This document shows positions 1 to 4,808 of a stretch of 6,290 nucleotides of DNA, in pieces. The notes below the pieces were generated by a model that saw only the letters and a program-made list of their open reading frames with translations, made no database searches and was not told the origin of the DNA. Source of the stretch: JBOGWY01 sp050694015 (GTDB lineage: Bacteria > Actinomycetota > CADDZG01 > WHSQ01); NCBI GenBank assembly GCA_050694015.1, contig JBOGWY010000295.1, positions 1 to 6,290 of the forward strand. The letters run 5' to 3'. Numbering within the stretch: the first letter of the stretch is position 1; every line of letters starts with the position of its first letter. The position numbers and the translations under genes are program-made.

Positions 1-606
1 CTTCTGATCCTGACCGAGACGGGGGTTCCGGTTCCCGTCCCCGGCGACCTGCTGATGCTGCTCGTCGGCGAACGAGCCTCTGCCGGCGAGCCACCATTGC
101 TCGTCGCCGTAGGGCTGCTCGAACTCATCACCTTGCTCGGGACGACGGTGCTCTATCTCGCGGTCCGCGGTCCGGCGCGTAGCCTCATCGCCCGCGTCGG
201 GCCGCGCGTCGGTCTGACCGAGGAACGGATCGCAACCGTCGGCCGCGTGACGCAACGCGGTTCGGCTCTCGCCGTCGGAAGGATGACGCCCGGGGCGCGC
301 ACGATCACGGTCGTCGCGGCCGCTACGGGCCCGTCGCCGTGGCACTCCACTCTGCCGGCGCTCTGGATCGGGAGCACGATCTTCGTGCAAGCCCACCTGG
401 CGCTCGGCTTCGTCCTGGGACCTGTGGCCCGCGACGCGCTCGAGGCCGCGAGGATCCCCGTCCTCGTCGGACTGGGCATGCTCATCCTGATCGCCGTTGC
501 GTTCTGGATCCTGCGGAGCGGCCGCGGTCCCCACGCCGCGTTCTCGGAAGCGTTCTGTCCCGTATGCCTAACGGCCGCGGCCATCGCGACGAAAGACGAA
601 CGTTAG
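1..606 (+). CDS. DedA-family (SNARE-associated/VTT domain) membrane protein, 5' partial
   Basis: The reading frame is open from base 1 to a TAG at 604-606, giving 201 residues; the true start lies upstream of the window. Visible DedA hallmarks are the acidic-Gly-Pro-rich segment ETGVPVPVPGD (residues 6-16 of the fragment) and GRMTPGART (residues 93-101), which matches the family's G-R-x-x-P-G-x-R motif. Hydrophobic stretches lie around residues 16-24, 33-56, 100-112, 127-142 and 153-172. DedA proteins are polytopic inner-membrane proteins; members are implicated in lipid-carrier or phospholipid translocation and in envelope homeostasis. The substrate cannot be read here. The last 20 or so residues carry a CPVC pair (Cys186/Cys189) in a short tail after the final membrane segment, which is unusual for the family. 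The stop codon overlaps the stop of the convergent peptidase gene. An internal ATG at 55 exists but falls inside the conserved motif region, so it is not the start. Confidence 0.85.
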   Translation, partial: LLILTETGVPVPVPGDLLMLLVGERASAGEPPLLVAVGLLELITLLGTTVLYLAVRGPARSLIARVGPRVGLTEERIATVGRVTQRGSALAVGRMTPGARTITVVAAATGPSPWHSTLPALWIGSTIFVQAHLALGFVLGPVARDALEAARIPVLVGLGMLILIAVAFWILRSGRGPHAAFSEAFCPVCLTAAAIATKDER

Positions 607-2507
607 CGACGGCGGAACGTGACCATGTTGTTGAGGATCTGTCCTCCGGCGACCGACAGCGCATAGTTCGCGAGGCCGTAGAAGTGATCGAACTTCTCCG
701 TGGGTTGCGGAAGCACCGCGCCGAAGATCCCGATCGTCCCCCGGCCCAGCTTCATGCGTCCGACCCCGACGTGGTTGTCCTCCTCGATGTGCGCGACCTT
801 CTTCCCTCCCGCCTTGCGCCACGGTCGCTGCAGCACGATCCAATGGGGTGACGCGTCCTCGTCGATCGAGAACCCCAACGGAACCTCGTAGTAGGTCTGA
901 CTCGCCGTCGTGTGGACATCGCGCGTGTACGCGTCGCTGAAGTCGTCGATGTTGATATGACCCGCGTTATAGAAGCGGCGCTTGACCGCCTTGGGACCGA
1001 CGATCCCCATCGGGACGAGCAACTTGATCGCCTTATCGGTGAGGACGAGGTTCCCGCCGCGGCGCACGAACGTCTCCAGGGTGCGCGCCGCGCGGCGCGT
1101 CGCCTTGGGCCGACCCTTGAAGGCGCCGCCGAACGGACCGTCGGCGATCACCAGCGTGCGCAGCCCGTGCAGTCCACCGCGTGCGATCCGGCGAGGGCCT
1201 ACGGCTCGCAATCCGTCCGGGGTGAGGCGCGCCACGTCGCGGAAGTACCTCATCCTCGTCACGCGGTACGGCTTCGGCGTGATGCCGTCGGGCGGCTTCG
1301 GCCCCCCATAGCCGTCGCGTGACGTCACGACGCGGCGGTCCCGCACGTAGCCGGTGCGCCGCCACGGGAGCCGAACGCGCACTCGGCGCGTCACGAGAGC
1401 TTCGACGACGAGCGACTCGATCTCGCCACGCACCGATGCGATGTGAGCATCCTCGAGCGCGTGCACCCACGTCGAGTTCGGAACCAGATGCGAGAGGAAG
1501 TGCTCCACGTCCATGTCGACCGCACCGAACTCCTGTGTGAACCAGTCGCCCATGAAGCCCGCCGCGTCGTATCCCACGACGTCGTAACCCGTCGCGTATT
1601 CCGCCGGCTTCATTCCGGCGACACCGGAGGCCTCGCCGGCGTTGATCTGGTCACGCCTGAAATAACGCTCGACGTTCGATTTCATATGCCGCGCCGCTCG
1701 TTCTTGACGGGCTTGCTCGATCGGGTTCCACTCCCCGGCCGGAATCATCATGTCCGCGAACGCGTTCTGGGCCGAGGTCAGCTCGCCGTGGAGGTCGGCG
1801 GTGACGACGGGGTCGATCCGCCCCACGAGCTCGGCCCACGCTTTGCTCTCCGGTTCCGACAGGGCGGTGTAGGGCGGGTAGGACCAACCCATCGTGGGGA
1901 ACTCGCGGTTCAGGTCGACGCCGTTGCCGTTCCCACGCTCGAACACGCCGCCGTTCTGCGCGTCGCCGTTCGCCCACCCGTCCGGATTGATGTCGGCGAG
2001 GTAGAGGTGAACCTTCTCGAACACTTCCGAAACGGGGCGCGCTATCGAGTCCTTGTTCGTCCCGTTGCGCAGCTTGTGATCGGGGTCGTCGGCCAGCCAG
2101 CGCGCGAGGTCCTCCATGTAACGAACCCCGCCCTCGAGGCCCGCACGCTCCGGACCGTGCACCGACAACGAGATGACGACCGGGATCTTGTCTGCCTCGG
2201 GGACGTTGAAATCGGTGATCTCGACGAGCCACAGGTCGCGACCCTCGAACGAAACCGCCTCGCGACCCAACGCCTGACTGAAAGTAGACACCCTGACGAA
2301 ACGCGGGAACTCGTCCTCGAGGGCCTGGATCCCGCTCGCGAACTCGCCGTTGTCGTGTTGCACGAACGATGCCGTGCTCTCAGCCTCGGGGAAGATCCGC
2401 CCGCCGCACATCAGCCGCGGCTCGTCCGCGCACACGGGGCTTGCCCCGGTAGGCGCGGCGCTAAGGACTACCGCCGCCATGATCAGGATCGCTACCGTCC
2501 GCCGCAT
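603..2507 (-). CDS. Secreted M14-family zinc carboxypeptidase with C-terminal amidotransferase-like domain
   Basis: The protein has 634 residues from the ATG at 2505-2507. This start is preferred over an in-frame ATG at 2558 because it opens directly with a Sec signal peptide (RR, then a hydrophobic core around residues 4-18) and follows a good promoter. The M14 domain spans about residues 45-360. Zinc ligands are His117 and Glu120 (HGPE) and His240 (ADLHGE). NPDG is at 174-177, and DLNREFP at 198-204 supplies the Asn-Arg substrate-binding pair. Arg191 is a candidate for the transition-state arginine. The catalytic Glu is probably Glu326 or Glu335; I cannot decide which. Residues about 445-500 read as a Rossmann-like, class I amidotransferase/DJ-1-like segment (LRTLVIADGP, then FVRRGGNLVLTD). 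The known family role is zinc-dependent removal of C-terminal residues from peptides, here after export. The physiological substrate is unknown. Cys26 and Cys34 of the mature N-terminus could form a disulfide; no lipobox is seen. The 3' end overlaps the DedA stop codon, and transcription is divergent from the arsenate reductase gene. Confidence 0.9.
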   Translation of the reverse strand: MRRTVAILIMAAVVLSAAPTGASPVCADEPRLMCGGRIFPEAESTASFVQHDNGEFASGIQALEDEFPRFVRVSTFSQALGREAVSFEGRDLWLVEITDFNVPEADKIPVVISLSVHGPERAGLEGGVRYMEDLARWLADDPDHKLRNGTNKDSIARPVSEVFEKVHLYLADINPDGWANGDAQNGGVFERGNGNGVDLNREFPTMGWSYPPYTALSEPESKAWAELVGRIDPVVTADLHGELTSAQNAFADMMIPAGEWNPIEQARQERAARHMKSNVERYFRRDQINAGEASGVAGMKPAEYATGYDVVGYDAAGFMGDWFTQEFGAVDMDVEHFLSHLVPNSTWVHALEDAHIASVRGEIESLVVEALVTRRVRVRLPWRRTGYVRDRRVVTSRDGYGGPKPPDGITPKPYRVTRMRYFRDVARLTPDGLRAVGPRRIARGGLHGLRTLVIADGPFGGAFKGRPKATRRAARTLETFVRRGGNLVLTDKAIKLLVPMGIVGPKAVKRRFYNAGHINIDDFSDAYTRDVHTTASQTYYEVPLGFSIDEDASPHWIVLQRPWRKAGGKKVAHIEEDNHVGVGRMKLGRGTIGIFGAVLPQPTEKFDHFYGLANYALSVAGGQILNNMVTFRRR

Positions 2508-2514
2508 CCCCTCT

Positions 2515-2543
2515 AGCCTAGTGCGACATGAAAAACGAGTGAA
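2515..2543 (-). promoter_or_regulatory. Promoter of the M14 peptidase gene, probably leaderless
   Basis: On the minus strand, TTCACT (2538-2543; 4 of 6 to TTGACA) and TAGGCT (2515-2520; a TANNNT -10 box) are separated by 17 bases. The -10 box ends 7 bases before the ATG at 2507, so the predicted transcription start falls on or next to the start codon. An AGAGGGG run touches the ATG but is too close for a normal Shine-Dalgarno, which supports leaderless initiation. Confidence 0.6.
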
Positions 2544-2581
2544 CTTCTGCCCGAGCAAGCCCCCAAGCTCGTCCGGGCGGC

Positions 2582-2587
2582 TACGGT
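2582..2587 (+). promoter_or_regulatory. -10 box of the arsenate reductase gene, probably leaderless
   Basis: TACGGT fits TANNNT and is followed by exactly 6 bases and then the ATG at 2594, so the predicted transcription start would be the A of the start codon. No convincing -35 hexamer is seen at 16-18 bases upstream (the area near 2559-2564 is C-rich). The call rests on the -10 spacing and on the same arrangement at the neighbouring genes. Confidence 0.5.
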
Positions 2588-2593
2588 AGAGGC

Positions 2594-3076
2594 ATGTTCA
2601 GACAGAGCGCGATGACCAAGACGCGGTTCAAGCTTGGGGCCCTCTCCGGTCAGGGTGACGAGCGCCCCAAGGTCCTCTTCGTCTGCGTGCACAACGCGGG
2701 GAGGTCGCGCATGGCCGAGGGCTTCTTCAACGATCTCGCCGGCGACCGCTACGAGGGTCTGTCGGCCGGGACCGAGCCGGCCGCGGCCCCCCATCCTGAA
2801 GTTGTCGCCGCGATGAAAGAGGTGGACGTCGAACTCGACGAGGGACCCGGCACGATGCTCACGCAGGAGCTCGCAGATACGGCCGTCCGCGTCGTCGGGA
2901 TGGGCTGCGCGGTCGAGGAGGCGTGTCCCGCGCTCACGGTTCCGCTCGAGGACTGGGACCTGCCCGACCCCAAGGGCAAGAGTGCCGAGGAGGTTGCCGA
3001 GATCCGGGACCGGATCGAGTTGAAGGTACGGAACCTGGTAGCGCAGCTCGATCGCGAGCAGCTAGAGACGCTCTAG
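2594..3076 (+). CDS. arsC: Arsenate reductase (ArsC), low-molecular-weight protein tyrosine phosphatase fold
   Basis: The protein has 160 residues. The P-loop CVHNAGRS (Cys31, five residues, Arg37, Ser38) follows the first beta strand PKVLFV, as in LMW phosphatases and redox arsenate reductases. The general-acid loop has the DP pair of DLPDPKGK (Asp125-Pro126). Two further cysteines, Cys105 and Cys111 in GCAVEEACP, sit where thioredoxin-coupled ArsC proteins carry their resolving pair, which favours arsenate reduction over plain phosphatase activity. The family reduces cytoplasmic arsenate to arsenite using thioredoxin or, in some actinobacteria, mycothiol; which partner is used here is unknown. 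No arsR, arsenite pump or other ars gene is in the window. The start at 2594 is chosen from the -10 spacing; Met7 (2612) is the alternative and would trim a 25-residue lead before the P-loop strand. The final TAG overlaps the stop of the convergent TIM-barrel gene. A tyrosine phosphatase role is a less likely reading. Confidence 0.85.
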   Translation: MFRQSAMTKTRFKLGALSGQGDERPKVLFVCVHNAGRSRMAEGFFNDLAGDRYEGLSAGTEPAAAPHPEVVAAMKEVDVELDEGPGTMLTQELADTAVRVVGMGCAVEEACPALTVPLEDWDLPDPKGKSAEEVAEIRDRIELKVRNLVAQLDREQLETL

Positions 3077-3078
3077 AG
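3062..3078. repeat. Small inverted repeat at the shared stop codons
   Basis: CTAGAG (3062-3067), ACG loop, CTCTAG (3071-3076) is a perfect 6-bp inverted repeat. CTCTAGAG (3071-3078) is also self-complementary. It covers the stop codons of both converging genes. There is no flanking T-run, so it is at best a weak terminator or pause site. Confidence 0.3.
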
Positions 3079-4419
3079 GAGAGCCGGCCACAGCAGGCGT
3101 GGCTCGAACGTCGCGGCCTCGTTCCCGTCGGCGATCTCTTCGTTGCGGCTGCGACGCTTCTTCTTGGAGAGCTCGCGTTTCTTCGCATCCTTGCGCCGGT
3201 TCGCCTTCTTGCCGCGCCGGTGCGAGGTGCGCTTGTCGTGCTTGCCGGACTTCCACTTCTTGCCGTCCTTGCGCTTCGCCTTTTTGTGCTTCTTCTTCGC
3301 CTTGTCCTTGTGCTTCTTGTCGCGCTTTTTCTTGTGCTTCTTGTCGCGGTCGTTGTGCTTCTTGTCGGCGCGTTTCGGCTCGTGCTTGTTCTTCGATCCC
3401 CTCGTCGGCGGCTTGCGCCCTGCGATCACCTGCAGCTCGCTCCACTCCTCGGGGGTCGTGATCGAGAAGTCGTAATAGCTGCCGCCGATCGCCTTGTGTC
3501 CCTTGAGCGCGCGCACGAAACCCTTGACCTCGTAGTGCTTGGTCTCCCCGGCGATGCCTCCGATCCAGTGGATCGGCACCTTCGGGTCGTGCGTCTCGCG
3601 GCGGATCGTCCGGATGCCCTTGGATGTGTATCTCTTGACGTCGCGGTATCCGCTGACGCGGAACGAGAAGTACCCCATGGGGACGAAGACGTCGTAGAGA
3701 CGGCGGGTCCGTTCGTAGGGGAAGCGAGGCCAGTAGAGGCCGGTGACGGGGTCCGGGGTGATGGCGCCGAGAGGGTAGCCGTCACCAATCTTCCACCGCA
3801 GCCACTTCGACAACTTCAGGAAGCGCTTGTTCCGTAGCGTCACGCGGTCCACGACGGTGGCTTCGATGTCCATTCCGAAGGAATCGAAGCGGTGACCGCG
3901 AGACGTCTTGAACCGAACCGGGGCCAGCGACCGCTTCCGGTCCACCTTCGGATGCGCGAACGAGGGGACGTACCACGCGACGACCTTCATGTCCTTGCGA
4001 TGCGCGGCGTGGATGAACTTCTCGGCCTGAAGGGGCCGGAAGATCGGCTCGCCGGCACCGTAGTTCGACGTCTGCAGGAAGATCGTCTTCACGCCCCTGC
4101 GGTGCAGGCTGTTGATCGCCGCCTGCGGATGGTCCCACGGCCATTCGTTGTAGATGTCGATCCACGAACCGAGTCCGCGGTAGGCGCTGAGATCGATGCG
4201 CTCGCGCGCGACCGGCTCGGCGCGTACCGGACGACGGGCCCGAGAGCGACGTCGCTCGATGCGCTTATCGGTGCGCGCAACGCGGTGCGCGTCGGAACGA
4301 CGGGCGCGGTCGGTGAGGAAAGCCCCGTCGCCCATCCACGGGAGTGCGAGCGCGATCGCGACCACCCAGATGGGTACCGAACGACTCGCCCAGTGCGACC
4401 GCCCCCGCTCCTCAGACAT
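3073..4419 (-). CDS. Exported TIM-barrel glycoside-hydrolase-like protein with lysine-rich C-terminal tail
   Basis: The protein has 448 residues, with the start at the ATG 4417-4419, 6 bases after a -10 box. A hydrophobic segment at residues 16-30 after a basic N-terminus (a signal peptide or membrane anchor) predicts export. Residues 38-73 form an arginine-rich linker. Residues about 80-333 look like a TIM barrel: an alternation such as RGVKTIFLQTS (108-118) and KDMKVVAWYVPSF (142-154), then FGMDIEA (181-187) with Asp184 and Glu186, DVFVPMGYF (243-251), IHWIGGIAG (283-291) and GGSYYDFSI (312-320). The D-x-E and M-x-Y elements resemble GH18-type active-site strands, so a carbohydrate-cleaving or carbohydrate-binding role is inferred, not shown; I do not recognise the precise family. 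Residues 336-425 hold about 35 Lys, 14 Arg and 7 His out of 90, with repeated DKKH units, followed by a non-basic end (residues 427-448). The tail might bind acidic wall polymers or nucleic acid. The gene is divergent from the small helical protein gene and convergent with arsC. Confidence 0.7.
   Translation of the reverse strand: MSEERGRSHWASRSVPIWVVAIALALPWMGDGAFLTDRARRSDAHRVARTDKRIERRRSRARRPVRAEPVARERIDLSAYRGLGSWIDIYNEWPWDHPQAAINSLHRRGVKTIFLQTSNYGAGEPIFRPLQAEKFIHAAHRKDMKVVAWYVPSFAHPKVDRKRSLAPVRFKTSRGHRFDSFGMDIEATVVDRVTLRNKRFLKLSKWLRWKIGDGYPLGAITPDPVTGLYWPRFPYERTRRLYDVFVPMGYFSFRVSGYRDVKRYTSKGIRTIRRETHDPKVPIHWIGGIAGETKHYEVKGFVRALKGHKAIGGSYYDFSITTPEEWSELQVIAGRKPPTRGSKNKHEPKRADKKHNDRDKKHKKKRDKKHKDKAKKKHKKAKRKDGKKWKSGKHDKRTSHRRGKKANRRKDAKKRELSKKKRRSRNEEIADGNEAATFEPRLLWPALL
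3308..3367 (-). repeat. Three in-frame direct repeats in the lysine-rich tail
   Basis: The plus-strand 15-mer TTGTGCTTCTTGTCG occurs exactly at 3308-3322, 3332-3346 and 3353-3367. Start-to-start distances are 24 and 21 bases, both multiples of three. On the coding strand each unit encodes DKKH plus the next residue, so copy number can change without breaking the frame of the TIM-barrel gene. Confidence 0.85.
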
Positions 4420-4425
4420 CGGAGA

Positions 4426-4431
4426 AGCGTA
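4426..4431 (-). promoter_or_regulatory. -10 box of the TIM-barrel gene, probably leaderless
   Basis: On the minus strand, TACGCT (TANNNT) is followed by exactly 6 bases and the ATG at 4419. The intervening TCTCCG has no Shine-Dalgarno character. No clear -35 is visible; the region 17 bases upstream is an A6/T6 tract (4448-4453), next to an inverted repeat. Confidence 0.5.
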
Positions 4432-4453
4432 TGTAAGGGGTCGCCCTAAAAAA

Positions 4454-4492
4454 CGGAAATTGCTACGTAATTTAGGAAGGGGAGCATTTCCG
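4454..4492. repeat. Inverted repeat in an AT-rich patch of the divergent promoter region
   Basis: CGGAAATTGCT (4454-4464) pairs with AGCATTTCCG (4483-4492): ten base pairs with one extra T in the left arm and an 18-base spacer. The spacer and arms include a TACGTA palindrome (4464-4469). It lies just upstream of where a -35 for the minus-strand TIM-barrel gene would be, and about 45-85 bases upstream of the plus-strand promoter. It may be a regulator-binding site for either gene, or the remnant of a hairpin. This is the most AT-rich patch of the window. Confidence 0.45.
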
Positions 4493-4537
4493 AACCGCGC
4501 TCCTCCGGCAGCACTCTGCCGTGCCCGCGCACCCGGC

Positions 4538-4554
4538 TGTGACCCGGTGTCACA
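4538..4554. promoter_or_regulatory. Palindromic operator-like site overlapping the -35 region
   Basis: TGTGAC (4538-4543), five bases, GTCACA (4549-4554) is a perfect inverted repeat with 6-bp arms. It overlaps the putative -35 of the operon starting at 4575, so a bound protein could block or recruit RNA polymerase. The half-sites resemble those of the CRP/FNR family (TGTGA...TCACA), but the gap between TGTGA and TCACA is 7, not the usual 6, so the regulator cannot be named. Confidence 0.45.
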
Positions 4555-4568
4555 CCCCCGCTTACGAT
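4539..4568 (+). promoter_or_regulatory. Promoter of the small helical protein - histidine kinase operon
   Basis: GTGACC (4539-4544; 4 of 6 to TTGACA) and TACGAT (4563-4568; matches TANNNT and is close to TATAAT) are 18 bases apart. Six bases separate the -10 from GTG at 4575, so the transcript probably starts at the start codon. This placement is the main reason for choosing the GTG start. Confidence 0.6.
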
Positions 4569-4574
4569 GCGTCT

Positions 4575-4808
4575 GTGGGTGACGACCAGGACAAACTCGA
4601 AAGCCTCGGCGAGACCATCGTCGGCGCGTCCGACGAGATGGCCGCCACCGCCGAACACATGGCCGATTCCAAGAGCCTCGACATCGATCTCCGGCGGATC
4701 CAGCAGAAGCTGCGCGAGGCGCACGAGGCGATCGAAGAGTCGAGGGTGCGCGTGGCGAAAGCCCTGGAGGCGGCGCAAGAAGACCGCGACAGGCACAAGC
4801 ACCAGTAG
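4575..4808 (+). CDS. Small charged all-helical protein of unknown function, operon partner of the PAS kinase
   Basis: The protein has 77 residues from GTG at 4575, ending at TAG 4806-4808. An in-frame ATG at 4521 would place the palindrome and -10 box inside the coding region and add a Pro/Cys-containing lead with no resemblance to the rest, so the GTG is preferred. I do not recognise the family. The sequence has no proline after the start, is rich in Ala, Glu, Asp, Arg and Lys, and has leucine/isoleucine spacing at about residues 35-70 (LDIDLRRIQQKLREAHEAIE onward) that suggests an amphipathic helix or coiled coil. It has no signal peptide, membrane segment or cysteine, so it is probably cytoplasmic. 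The next gene starts on the very next base, so the two are almost certainly co-transcribed and translationally coupled. A role as a helical partner or modulator of the kinase is an inference from position only. Confidence 0.7.
   Translation: MGDDQDKLESLGETIVGASDEMAATAEHMADSKSLDIDLRRIQQKLREAHEAIEESRVRVAKALEAAQEDRDRHKHQ

Noticed and set aside
573..582. GGCCGCGGCC palindrome near the DedA stop, as a possible terminator stem
   Set aside because: It is a self-complementary 10-mer without a loop or T-run, inside coding sequence, and expected by chance in GC-rich DNA.
1443..2516. 357-codon open frame on the plus strand opposite the peptidase gene
   Set aside because: The minus-strand frame contains a complete M14 motif set and a signal peptide. 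The opposite frame is a GC-rich shadow with no recognisable motif and no promoter.
2508..2558. Upstream in-frame ATG at 2558 for the peptidase
   Set aside because: It adds 17 polar residues before the signal peptide and lies upstream of a well-spaced -35/-10 pair.
2923..3837. 304-codon plus-strand frame with very hydrophobic leucine/valine runs, resembling a membrane protein
   Set aside because: The hydrophobic runs are the complement of the lysine codons (AAG/CTT) of the polycationic tail on the other strand. The frame also begins inside arsC and has no family features. A second such frame at 3143-3475 is rejected for the same reason.
4538..4554. Naming the palindrome a CRP site
   Set aside because: The spacing between TGTGA and TCACA is 7, not 6, and no CRP gene or other site is in view, so only a generic operator-like call is justified.
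4521..4574. Upstream ATG extending the small helical protein by 18 residues
   Set aside because: The extension would translate through the palindrome and the -10 box, and its composition (Pro, Cys, His) is unlike the helical protein. GTG at 4575 is at the expected leaderless distance.
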